Assembly: GCA_900557635.1 (NCBI GenBank)
Contig: USTB01000066.1
Span: forward strand, 1 to 5,585
Source of the DNA: an uncultured Eubacteriales bacterium
Lineage (GTDB): Bacteria > Bacillota_A > Clostridia > Oscillospirales > CAG-272
Direction: 5' to 3'
Length of the DNA stretch: 5,585 nucleotides
Below the pieces are notes generated by a model. The model ran no database searches. It saw only the letters and a list, made by a program, of their open reading frames with translations, and was not told where the DNA came from. Made by a program: the position numbers and the translations under genes. Shown piece by piece: positions 1 to 5,585 of the stretch (its first letter is position 1; each line of letters starts with the position of its first letter).

Positions 1-985
1 TGACGCGTCGTCCCTGATGCAGCTGGATGGCGCAGAAATTACAGCCGCCGAAGCATCCGCGATTGTGCGTGATGGAGAATTTGACCTCCTCCAAGCCGGG
101 CACGCCGCCCGCCTCGCGGTAGGACGGATGATAGTCGCGCATATACGGAAGCGCATACACCCGATCCAATTCCTCACGCTCCAGAGGCGGCATGGGCGGA
201 TTCTGCACTAAGAGCTTGCGGTCGTACACCTCGGTCACGATGCGCCCGCGGATGCTGTCCTGCTCGCGGTACTGCTCGCCGAACGCCTTGGCATACAGGA
301 GCGGATCGTTTTTCAGATCATCGTAGGAATACCCGCCGACCCATTCCCCCTTCGGCACATCCTCCGCGTCGGTCAGATATACCGTGCCCCGCACGTCGTG
401 AATTTTCTTCACGGGAACGCCGCGATCGAGCAATTCGGCAACACGGAGCAGAATGTTCTCGCCCATGCCGTAGGTCAGAAGATCGGCGCGGGAATCCACC
501 AAAACGGAGCGACGCACGCGGTTGTCCCAGTAGTCGTAATGCGCAAAGCGGCGCAGGGAGGCTTCCAGACCGCCTAAAATGATGGGCACATCGCCGTATG
601 CCTCGCGGATACGGTTGCAGTATACGATTGTCGCACGATCCGGACGCTTTCCCATCACACCGCCGGGCGTGTAATAGTCAAAGGTGCGCTTCTTTTTGGA
701 CACGGTGTAGTGGGCCACCATGGAGTCGATGTTTCCGCCCGTCACCAAAAAGCCGAGGCGCGGTCTGCCGAAGATCTTGAAGGGGTCGGCGGAACGGTAG
801 TCTGGCTGAGCAAGAATGGCGACCCGGTAACCCGCGTTCTCCAGTACGCGCGAAATGATGGCAACCCCGAAGGAGGGATGATCTACATAGGCGTCCCCGC
901 TGACATATACAAAATCCGGTTTGTCCCAACCGAGAGCGTCCATTTCCTCGCGGGTAATGGGCAAAAAGCCGCTTGCGGTGTTCAC
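1..985 (-). CDS. ygiQ: YgiQ family radical SAM protein (UPF0313), 5' portion, truncated by the window edge
   Basis: Seen: 328 complete codons from a GTG at 985 run open to the left edge. The N-terminal part carries the YgiQ signature: FLPITREEMD (residues 7-16), SGDAYVDHPSFG (29-40), GKRPDRATIVY (112-122), LGGLEASLRRFAHYDYW (137-153) and VRRSVLVDSRADLLTYGMGE (157-176). RGCFGGCNFC (309-318) follows, with the radical SAM CxxxCxxC cysteines at 311, 315 and 318. Known: this family pairs a dedicated N-terminal domain with a radical SAM core that binds a [4Fe-4S] cluster and S-adenosylmethionine; its substrate is unknown. Members run about 600 to 750 residues, so roughly half is present. Start: GTG 985 has GGA 8 bases upstream and AGGA 12 bases upstream. 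An in-frame ATG at 1027 would add 14 residues that do not look conserved. The gene lies 159 bases after infB, where rbfA is more usual. Identity is very likely; the start is moderately sure. Confidence 0.93.
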   Translation of the reverse strand, partial: MNTASGFLPITREEMDALGWDKPDFVYVSGDAYVDHPSFGVAIISRVLENAGYRVAILAQPDYRSADPFKIFGRPRLGFLVTGGNIDSMVAHYTVSKKKRTFDYYTPGGVMGKRPDRATIVYCNRIREAYGDVPIILGGLEASLRRFAHYDYWDNRVRRSVLVDSRADLLTYGMGENILLRVAELLDRGVPVKKIHDVRGTVYLTDAEDVPKGEWVGGYSYDDLKNDPLLYAKAFGEQYREQDSIRGRIVTEVYDRKLLVQNPPMPPLEREELDRVYALPYMRDYHPSYREAGGVPGLEEVKFSITHNRGCFGGCNFCAIQLHQGRRV

Positions 986-1025
986 TGATTTGTTCCGTCC
1001 TTTCCGAAAACAACGGGACTGAGAC

Positions 1026-1054
1026 ATTGTGCCCCAGCCCCAAAAAATGTGCAA
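1026..1054 (-). promoter_or_regulatory. weak sigma-A-like promoter candidate upstream of ygiQ
   Basis: On the minus strand, TTGCAC (1054-1049) and CACAAT (1031-1026) are separated by exactly 17 bases. They match the -35 and -10 consensus at only 3 and 4 of 6 positions. A transcript from here would begin around 1015-1020, downstream of the alternative ATG at 1027 and upstream of the GTG at 985, so it would fit the GTG start. The spacer includes a T6 run followed by G-rich sequence. Such matches occur by chance, so this is a suggestion only. Confidence 0.22.
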
Positions 1055-1090
1055 ATGTTCCGACTATTTCGCCTCCCCGAATTTATGCAG

Positions 1091-1108
1091 GGAAGCGGAA
1101 GCCGCTCC
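1091..1108 (-). other. short GC-rich hairpin downstream of infB (second of two)
   Basis: On the minus strand GGAGCGG pairs with CCGCTTCC across a 3-base loop, with one bulged T, giving a stem of about 7 bp. It abuts the larger hairpin at 1109-1143 with no bases between. What follows on the minus strand (CTGCATAAATTC) has no run of T, so it is not a canonical intrinsic terminator. It may act as part of a transcript 3' end, a processing or stability structure, or do nothing. Confidence 0.4.
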
Positions 1109-1143
1109 GATCCCGCACTGCCGATACGGTCAGGCACAGGATC
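1109..1143 (-). other. 35-base hairpin directly after the infB stop codon
   Basis: One base after the infB TGA (1147-1145), the minus strand reads GATCCTGTGC, CTGA, loop CCGTA, TCGG, bulge CA, GTGCGGGATC. The outer arms form 10 bp including three G-T wobbles. The inner CTGA/TCGG arms add 4 bp with one wobble. It ends the nusA-infB coding block and stacks against a second hairpin at 1091-1108. No T-tract follows, so intrinsic termination in the usual form is not supported; a factor-dependent end or a barrier to 3' exonucleases is possible. Structure prediction was by eye. Confidence 0.45.
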
Positions 1144-1144
1144 A

Positions 1145-3637
1145 TCAGCCGCGCTTCACTTCCACCATTTCGTAGGCTTCCAAAATGTCGCCTTCCTTGA
1201 TGTCGTTGAAGCGTTCCAGACCGATACCGCATTCATATCCGGCATTCACCTCACGCACGTCGTCCTTGAAGCGGCGCAGAGAGCCGATCTTATCCTCAAA
1301 GATCACAATACCGTCGCGCACCACACGGATCTGCGCATTACGGGTGATCTTGCCATCCTGCACGTAGGAGCCTGCGATGGTACCCACAGAGGACACGCGG
1401 ATGGTCTGACGCACCTCGGCGTGACCCAGAACCTCCTCGCGGAAGGTGGGAGCCAGCATGCCGTTAAGTGCGGCGGTGATCTCCTCGATGCACTCGTAAA
1501 TGATGCGGTAGGTACGGATATCGACCTTCTGCCGTGCGGCAGTATCAATGGCGTTCTTATCCGGACGCACATTGAAGCCCACGATGATGGCATTGGAGGC
1601 GGCGGCAAGCATGACATCGCCCTCGGTGATACCGCCCACTGCCGTGTGGATGATGCGAACCTTGACCTCGTCGTTGGAGAGCTTGAGCAGGGACGCCTTC
1701 ACCGCCTCGGCGGAGCCGCCCACGTCAGCCTTCACAATGATCTTCAATTCCTTGGTGCCCTCGGCAATCTGCGCAAACAGATCGTCCAGATTGACCTTGG
1801 AATTTGCCTTGAACTGTGCTTCCTTAATGGACGCACGGCGCTGATCTGCCAGCGTGCGCGCCATTCTTTCGTCCTCGACGGCATTGAACTCGTCGCCCGC
1901 TTCGGGAACCTCGTCCAGACCGATGATCTCCACCGGCACGGACGGACCTGCTGCCTTGAGCTGTCTGCCCTTATCGTCTGTCATGGCACGGACACGCCCC
2001 ACCGCAGTACCCGCGATGACCACGTCGCCGCTGTTGAGCGTACCGTTCTGCACAAGTACGGTCGCCACTGGACCGCGGCCGCGATCCAGCTTTGCCTCGA
2101 TGACGATACCCTTTGCGCGGCGATTGGGGTTCGCGCGCAGATCCTTCATTTCGGCAACCAGCAGAACGCTTTCCAGAAGGTTATCGATGCCCATACCCGT
2201 CAGTGCGGAGACAGGCACGCAGATCACGTCGCCGCCCCACTCCTCGGGAACGAGATTATACTGGGTGAGCGCCTGCTTAACCTGATCGGGGTCGGCGCCC
2301 GGCTTATCCATTTTATTGATAGCGACCACGATATCCAGACCTGCGTCCTTTGCGTGGTTGATGGCTTCTACGGTCTGCGGCATGATGCCGTCGTCGGCGG
2401 CGACCACCAGAATGGCGATGTCGGTCGCCTTTGCGCCGCGTGCACGCATGGCGGTGAACGCCTCATGACCGGGCGTATCCAAGAAGGTGATATCCTTACC
2501 GCCGATATTCACGCGATATGCGCCGATCGCCTGTGTGATACCGCCCGCCTCGCCGGAGGTCACATTGGTGTTCCGAATCTTATCGAGCAGGGAGGTCTTA
2601 CCGTGGTCAACGTGACCCATCACGCACACGACGGGAGCGCGCGGCACCAGAGATTTCTCGGTGTCCTCTTCCTCCTTGAACAGACGGTCTTCGATGGTGA
2701 CCACCACCTCGCGGGTCGCCTTGATGCCCATTTCGTCGGCGATCAGGAATGCGGTGTCGTAGTCCACTACCTGATTGACGGTCGCCATAACGCCGAGCAT
2801 GAAGAGCTTTTTGACCACCTCAGCCGCCGTAATCTTTAAGCGGGAGGCAAGCTCGGATACCATGATCTCGTCGGGCAGGGTGATCGCCGTGGGTGCGTAA
2901 TGCACCGGCTCCGAGCGCTGTGTGCGGCGCTGACCGCGGTTATCGCGTCCGCGCATGCCGCCGCCCTGACCCTTTTTGCCGAATTTCTTAGTGTTACTGC
3001 CGTAATCACGCGAGCCGTACTGTGCCACCGTAGTGGACTTGAACTCGTACTTGGAAAGATCCACCTGGGTGGTACGGGTATCCACAATACGCGTCTTTCC
3101 CTTGTTCCGATCGGTCTCGGCGGTGATCACGGTGGAGGCAGTCCCCGTTGCGGGCGCGGGACGCTGGTTCTGCACGGGCGCGGGACGGTTGTTCTGCGGC
3201 TTCTGCGGCTTTTGCGGCTTCTGTGCCTTCTGCGCATTGTCCAGCGGCTTTGCATTTGCAAACTGCTGAAGGCGTTGCTTCTGCTTTTCCTCGCGGCTCA
3301 TGGGAGGCTGAACGTTGAATTTCTTTGCGTCGTTCTTCGGCTCTGCCTTCTTTTCCTGCGCGGCGGGCGCAGCCGTCTTGGGCTTCTCGGCGGGCGCGGG
3401 CTTCTTGGGCTGCGGAGGCGTGGCATAGGTCTTGCCGTCCAGATAGTCATTGATGTCTTTGACCTGATTGCGTTGGGTCAGGACATTCATCACATAGCTG
3501 AATTCGTCCGGCTCCAGCACCGCCATATGGGTGCGTCCCTCCAGACCGATGTCGCTGAGGATGTCGAGGATATCCTTGCTTTTGATCCCCATGTCCTTTG
3601 CCATTGTATTGATGCGATATTTTTGTGTTGCTGCCAT
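1145..3637 (-). CDS. infB: translation initiation factor IF-2
   Basis: An 830-residue GTPase that brings initiator fMet-tRNA to the 30S P site and promotes 50S joining. Seen, in order: an IF2_N-type domain (about 5-55); a low-complexity Pro/Gln/Lys/Ala linker (about 72-165) with a QKP repeat at 136-148; a Gly/Arg-rich basic patch (about 218-242); a second IF2_N domain (about 252-305). The G domain has P-loop GHVDHGKT (341-348), switch [11 protein letters not shown] (365-374), DTPGHEAF (387-394), NKMD (441-444) and SAL (477-479). Domains II to IV follow to VEVKRG, including [19 protein letters not shown] (627-645) and the VGFNVRP region (686-692). Length is normal for Firmicutes. ATG 3637 is chosen because AGGAGGTG lies upstream at optimal spacing and [20 protein letters not shown] is the usual N-terminus. 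An open extension to 3754 is unconserved and runs back into ylxQ. It starts 19 bases after the ylxQ stop, implying coupling. All GTPase motifs are intact. Confidence 0.98.
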   Translation of the reverse strand: MAATQKYRINTMAKDMGIKSKDILDILSDIGLEGRTHMAVLEPDEFSYVMNVLTQRNQVKDINDYLDGKTYATPPQPKKPAPAEKPKTAAPAAQEKKAEPKNDAKKFNVQPPMSREEKQKQRLQQFANAKPLDNAQKAQKPQKPQKPQNNRPAPVQNQRPAPATGTASTVITAETDRNKGKTRIVDTRTTQVDLSKYEFKSTTVAQYGSRDYGSNTKKFGKKGQGGGMRGRDNRGQRRTQRSEPVHYAPTAITLPDEIMVSELASRLKITAAEVVKKLFMLGVMATVNQVVDYDTAFLIADEMGIKATREVVVTIEDRLFKEEEDTEKSLVPRAPVVCVMGHVDHGKTSLLDKIRNTNVTSGEAGGITQAIGAYRVNIGGKDITFLDTPGHEAFTAMRARGAKATDIAILVVAADDGIMPQTVEAINHAKDAGLDIVVAINKMDKPGADPDQVKQALTQYNLVPEEWGGDVICVPVSALTGMGIDNLLESVLLVAEMKDLRANPNRRAKGIVIEAKLDRGRGPVATVLVQNGTLNSGDVVIAGTAVGRVRAMTDDKGRQLKAAGPSVPVEIIGLDEVPEAGDEFNAVEDERMARTLADQRRASIKEAQFKANSKVNLDDLFAQIAEGTKELKIIVKADVGGSAEAVKASLLKLSNDEVKVRIIHTAVGGITEGDVMLAAASNAIIVGFNVRPDKNAIDTAARQKVDIRTYRIIYECIEEITAALNGMLAPTFREEVLGHAEVRQTIRVSSVGTIAGSYVQDGKITRNAQIRVVRDGIVIFEDKIGSLRRFKDDVREVNAGYECGIGLERFNDIKEGDILEAYEMVEVKRG
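3192..3236 (-). repeat. five imperfect tandem 9-base units inside infB, encoding a QK(P/A) repeat
   Basis: On the plus strand five consecutive 9-base units occur: TTCTGCGGC (3192), TTCTGCGGC (3201), TTTTGCGGC (3210), TTCTGTGCC (3219) and TTCTGCGCA (3228). In the infB frame they encode [13 protein letters not shown] (IF2 residues 136-148), in the flexible linker between the two N-terminal domains. Nine bases is a multiple of three, so gain or loss of units would keep the reading frame. Such linkers vary greatly among IF2 proteins. Confidence 0.85.
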
Positions 3638-3643
3638 ACATTG

Positions 3644-3651
3644 CACCTCCT
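3644..3651 (-). promoter_or_regulatory. strong ribosome binding site of infB
   Basis: The minus strand reads AGGAGGTG (3651-3644), a near-perfect anti-16S match, in the gap between the ylxQ stop (3659-3657) and the infB start. Eight bases separate AGGAGG from the ATG at 3637. A second ATG at 3641-3639 lies only 4 bases from AGGAGG and in another frame; it would open a 64-codon frame inside infB with no family resemblance. Spacing and conservation both favour 3637. Confidence 0.9.
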
Positions 3652-3656
3652 GTGAA

Positions 3657-4040
3657 TCAATCCGCTTGACCGGCACCGCCGCGCGGGTGGGAAACAATTG
3701 AAGAACCGACATTCGCCGGCGTATCCGGAAAATACCGGAGCAGGGCATCCGCAAATCCGCGGTCGGTCACGGCGACTGCCGCCACCGCGCTCGCTTTTCC
3801 GCAGGCGTGTGACAATTCGTCCATGGAAATATCCGTCACGACCCGCATGACCCCGTAATATATACAGCACTGAGACAGTCTCTTTTCGGTGTTCGCCGAA
3901 ATATCGGACGCGCACAGCACAAGGCGGCATCTGCCCTCCCGCACTGCCTGCGTAACCAACTCCGTGCCCAAAACGGTCTTTTGCGCCTTGCGGGCTATTC
4001 CCAAAAGACCGAGAAGCTTCATTTTCTCATTTTGCTGCAT
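3657..4040 (-). CDS. ylxQ: YlxQ, L7Ae-family putative RNA-binding protein
   Basis: A 127-residue protein of the L7Ae/L30e/S12e/Gadd45 family, whose characterised members bind kink-turn RNA; the exact target of bacterial YlxQ is not settled. Seen: [20 protein letters not shown] (8-27), the Gly- and basic-rich first helix; [19 protein letters not shown] (37-55), the LVL(C)ASDxSxNT family core; [19 protein letters not shown] (86-104), the closing strand and helix. A tail of about 20 residues (TPANVGSS to GQAD) extends past the fold and is longer than in B. subtilis YlxQ. Start is uncertain: ATG 4040 overlaps the ylxR end by 14 bases and has AGGAG 13 bases upstream. ATG 4022 gives MKLLGLLG, a more family-like N-terminus and 121 residues, but lacks a clear ribosome site. 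Either start implies translational coupling to ylxR. The position between ylxR and infB is the classic one for this gene. Confidence 0.93.
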   Translation of the reverse strand: MQQNEKMKLLGLLGIARKAQKTVLGTELVTQAVREGRCRLVLCASDISANTEKRLSQCCIYYGVMRVVTDISMDELSHACGKASAVAAVAVTDRGFADALLRYFPDTPANVGSSIVSHPRGGAGQAD

Positions 4041-4320
4041 CTGCCGAACCCAGCTCCTGTTCCAACGCGTTGTAGACCTCGTCCGGAATCACACAGTCCA
4101 GATTCCGCTCCAAACGCTTTGCCCGACGCGCCTTTTTCAGACACGCGGCACTGCGGCACAAATAAGCGCCTCTGCCCGATTTCCTCCCCGTGAAATCCAA
4201 GGAAATTTCGCCCTCGGGAGAGCGAACCACGCGCAAAAGCTCCGCCTTCGGCTTGACCTCTCCGCATCCGGTGCAGGTGCGCTCCGGAATTCGTTTCTGA
4301 CCCTTCACTGCTTGCGGCAT
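4027..4320 (-). CDS. ylxR: YlxR (DUF448) RNA-binding protein, four-cysteine form
   Basis: A 97-residue basic protein of the YlxR/DUF448 family, encoded between nusA and ylxQ as in most Firmicutes. Known: B. subtilis YlxR has been described as a nucleoid-associated regulator and as a modulator of RNase P (RnpM). Seen: RIPERTCTGCGEVKPKAELL (10-29), RVVRSPEGEISLDFTGR (30-46), the hallmark GRGAYLC (49-55) and a basic helix LKKARRAKRLERNL (61-74). Cysteines 16, 19, 55 and 60 form a CxxC plus Cx4C pattern that could bind a metal; this is inference. The start at ATG 4320 has AGGGAAG ending 5 bases upstream. It begins 23 bases after the nusA stop, so it is almost certainly cotranscribed with nusA, and its end overlaps the ylxQ start. 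Confidence 0.96.
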   Translation of the reverse strand: MPQAVKGQKRIPERTCTGCGEVKPKAELLRVVRSPEGEISLDFTGRKSGRGAYLCRSAACLKKARRAKRLERNLDCVIPDEVYNALEQELGSADAAK

Positions 4321-4343
4321 ATATTCTTCCCTGCCAAATCCTG

Positions 4344-5375
4344 TTACATTTTGATGTCGATCTTATAGCCTGTGAGGCGCGCCGCCAGACGGGCGTTCTG
4401 TCCCTCCTTGCCGATGGCAAGGGAAAGCTGGTCGGCGTCCACGATCACACGGCACGATTTGTCGCCCTCGGGAGAGAGGATGACCTGACGCACACTTGCG
4501 GGAGCCAGTGCCGACTTGATGAATTCTGCGGGATCCTCACTGTATTTCACAATGTCGATCTTTTCGCCGCGCAATTCCTCCACGATGCTGTTGATACGCA
4601 TACCGTGATTACCGATACATGCGCCGATGGGATCCACGTTCTCGTCGCGGCTGTACACCGCCATTTTGGTGCGGGAGCCCGCCTCGCGGATCACGTTGCG
4701 GATGATCACCGTGCCGTCCTGAATTTCGGGGACTTCAAGCTCGAACAGTCTCTTCACCATGCCCGGATGTGTACGGGACAGGGTCACGAGCTGTCCGCGC
4801 GTTTCCTTGTTTACCTCCATGACGAACACCTTGATGTGCTGTCCTTCGGTGAAGGTCTCGCCCGGGATGCATTCGTTCTGCGGGAGTGCCGCAATGGATG
4901 TTCCCGTGTCCACGATCACACTGCCCGAAACGGGATCGATCCGCTGCACGGTGGCGGTAATGATGCTTTCCTTCTTATTTTCATATTCCTTAATCATCAT
5001 GCCGCGCTCCGCCTCGCGAATGCCCTGAATGATGACCTGCTTTGCGGTCTGTGCGGACAGGCGGCGGAAGTTCTTGGTCTTCATCTCCACCTCGCAGATG
5101 CCGCCCAACTCGTATTTCTTCGACTGCTTGCGTGCATCCTCCAGCGAGATCTGGGTCTTGGGATCCTCAACGGTCTCCACGATCTCAAGCTGCTGGTAAA
5201 CCTTCACGTCCTTCTTCTCGGGGTCGAGCACCACGCGCACATTGGTTCCGGCGCCGTCCTGCTCACGCTTGTACGCGGAGATCAGCGCCGCCTCCACGCG
5301 CTCCATCATATATTCCTTGGGAATGCCCTTTTCCTTTTCCAGCAGATCCAGGGCGTCGAAAAATTCCTGATTCAT
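4344..5375 (-). CDS. nusA: transcription termination/antitermination factor NusA
   Basis: A 343-residue RNA polymerase-binding factor that modulates pausing, intrinsic termination and rRNA antitermination. Domains seen: the N-terminal RNAP-binding domain (1 to about 130), opening with MNQEFFDALDLLEKEKGIPK; an S1 domain (about 134-203) ending in LVTLSRTHPGMVKRLFELEV; KH1 (about 225-280) with DPIGACIGNHGMRINSIVEE (GxxG at 255-258); KH2 (about 285-343) with LSLAIGKEGQNARLAARLTG (GxxG at 322-325). There are no C-terminal acidic repeats, as is normal for Firmicutes. Start: ATG 5375 matches the usual N-terminus. The frame stays open to an ATG at 5459, but the added 28 residues are unconserved. The ribosome site is modest: GAAAGG sits 12 bases upstream. 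It lies 107 bases after the rimP stop, an unusually wide gap for this operon, and is followed after 23 bases by ylxR. Confidence 0.98.
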   Translation of the reverse strand: MNQEFFDALDLLEKEKGIPKEYMMERVEAALISAYKREQDGAGTNVRVVLDPEKKDVKVYQQLEIVETVEDPKTQISLEDARKQSKKYELGGICEVEMKTKNFRRLSAQTAKQVIIQGIREAERGMMIKEYENKKESIITATVQRIDPVSGSVIVDTGTSIAALPQNECIPGETFTEGQHIKVFVMEVNKETRGQLVTLSRTHPGMVKRLFELEVPEIQDGTVIIRNVIREAGSRTKMAVYSRDENVDPIGACIGNHGMRINSIVEELRGEKIDIVKYSEDPAEFIKSALAPASVRQVILSPEGDKSCRVIVDADQLSLAIGKEGQNARLAARLTGYKIDIKM

Positions 5376-5444
5376 TGAATGACCGTACCTTTCTTTCAAT
5401 ATGCCATGCTTCTGTTTTTCGGTTAAAAATGCAATCACGATGCT

Positions 5445-5462
5445 GCGCATGCAGCGCATGCA
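5445..5462. repeat. perfect tandem 9-base repeat GCGCATGCA in the rimP-nusA gap
   Basis: Two exact adjacent copies of GCGCATGCA occur at 5445-5453 and 5454-5462. Each contains the palindrome GCATGC, so the two copies can pair as a 6-bp stem with a 3-base AGC loop (5447-5461). It lies in the 107-base gap between the rimP stop and the nusA start. On the minus strand it is followed by CATCGTGATTGCATTTTTAACC. The T run begins too far from the stem for a standard intrinsic terminator. Confidence 0.8.
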
Positions 5463-5482
5463 CGCACAGGCGCGCTGCCGTC

Positions 5483-5585
5483 TTACGAAAAATCGGCTTC
5501 AAAATCGTAAACCGTGTTCATGCGGCTGATCTCGCGAAAGGGGATGGCAAGCGGGGCTTCTCTTCCCTCCACCGCAAGAGACACG
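5483..5585 (-). CDS. rimP: ribosome maturation factor RimP, C-terminal fragment (5' end outside the window)
   Basis: Thirty-three codons before a TAA at 5485-5483 read VSLAVEGREAPLAIPFREIS then RMNTVYDFEADFS. This fits the end of the RimP C-terminal SH3-like domain, where a strand of the form (I/V)xLxxxG is followed by IPFxxIS(K/R)xNxVxxF. RimP binds the 30S subunit and supports its maturation. The call rests on this short tail plus its position directly upstream of nusA, which is where rimP lies in nearly all Firmicutes and many other bacteria. The remaining 5' part (about 120 codons) lies beyond the right edge. The frame is intact up to the edge. Confidence 0.9.
   Translation of the reverse strand, partial: VSLAVEGREAPLAIPFREISRMNTVYDFEADFS

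Noticed and set aside
1028..1078. GGGGAGG (minus strand, 1078-1072) as a ribosome site for a small gene between infB and ygiQ
   Set aside because: No ATG, GTG or TTG lies at a usable distance downstream, so no small open frame can be supported.
1049..2839. 596-codon open frame on the plus strand opposite infB (with a further one at 2900-3655)
   Set aside because: It is codon-aligned antisense to infB. Antisense stops require TTA, CTA or TCA codons in infB, which are rare at this base composition; the break at 2839 is simply a TTA leucine codon of IF2. The translation has no recognisable domain and the infB frame is intact and conserved.
2860..3302. Internal IF2 translation starts (shorter IF2 isoforms as in E. 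coli and B. subtilis)
   Set aside because: The internal ATGs at IF2 residues 113, 228 and 259 lack a convincing Shine-Dalgarno sequence at proper spacing; isoforms cannot be supported from sequence alone.
3638..3754. N-terminal extension of IF2 from the ATG at 3754
   Set aside because: It overlaps the 3' part of ylxQ, includes the infB Shine-Dalgarno sequence as coding bases, and has no resemblance to IF2.
4605..5378. 257-codon open frame on the plus strand opposite nusA
   Set aside because: Same codon-aligned antisense effect as over infB; its His/Leu-rich translation resembles no family I know and NusA is complete in the other strand.
5397..5440. Possible promoter before nusA (TTTAAC, 18-base spacer, CATATT on the minus strand)
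   Set aside because: Only 3 and 4 of 6 consensus matches; nusA is normally cotranscribed from upstream of rimP and nothing else supports a start here.
5376..5459. N-terminal extension of NusA from the ATG at 5459
   Set aside because: The extra 28 residues are not NusA-like and pass through the gap containing the tandem repeat; MNQEFFDALD at 5375 is the standard NusA start.
1..5585. CRISPR arrays, tRNA/rRNA genes, insertion sequences, prophage or defence genes
   Set aside because: No spaced direct repeats, no cloverleaf or rRNA signature, and no transposase or defence motif was seen; the window is filled by conserved housekeeping genes.

Overview
All recognisable genes lie on the minus strand. 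Read from right to left, the window holds the conserved Firmicutes nusA-infB translation/transcription operon: the 3' end of rimP, then nusA, ylxR, ylxQ (an L7Ae-type RNA-binding protein) and infB (initiation factor IF2). After a 159-base gap comes the 5' half of a ygiQ-type radical SAM gene, which runs off the left edge. The order rimP-nusA-ylxR-ylxQ-infB, a 343-residue NusA with no C-terminal acidic repeats, and the style of the IF2 sequence point to a low-GC-type Firmicute lineage, most likely class Clostridia. The DNA itself is fairly GC-rich with G/C-rich third codon positions, which would suit an Oscillospiraceae/Ruminococcaceae-like gut bacterium. That taxonomic guess is an inference from protein style, not a database result.

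Layout: 5483-5585 is the last 33 codons of rimP (30S maturation factor). 5376-5482 is a 107-base gap with a tandem 9-base repeat. 4344-5375 is nusA. 4027-4320 is ylxR. 3657-4040 is ylxQ, which overlaps the end of ylxR. 1145-3637 is infB, preceded by a textbook Shine-Dalgarno sequence 8 bases from its start. 986-1144 is a gap holding two back-to-back hairpins and a weak promoter candidate. 1-985 is the N-terminal half of a YgiQ-family protein, cut just after its CxxxCxxC iron-sulfur cluster motif. No stretch longer than 300 bases lacks a gene.

How the genes work together: nusA controls RNA polymerase pausing, termination and antitermination, including on rRNA operons. rimP acts in 30S subunit maturation. 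ylxR and ylxQ are small RNA-binding proteins that almost always sit between nusA and infB. infB places initiator tRNA on the 30S subunit. Tight spacing and overlaps from nusA to infB imply one transcript with translational coupling. The ygiQ gene is probably a separate or only loosely linked unit. The usual next gene after infB, rbfA, is not in the window.

I found no undescribed biological system here. This is an ordinary housekeeping region with a few small local curiosities: the ygiQ junction, paired hairpins without a U-tract, an in-frame QKP repeat in IF2, and a tandem repeat ahead of nusA. Long open frames on the plus strand are codon-aligned antisense shadows of infB and nusA.
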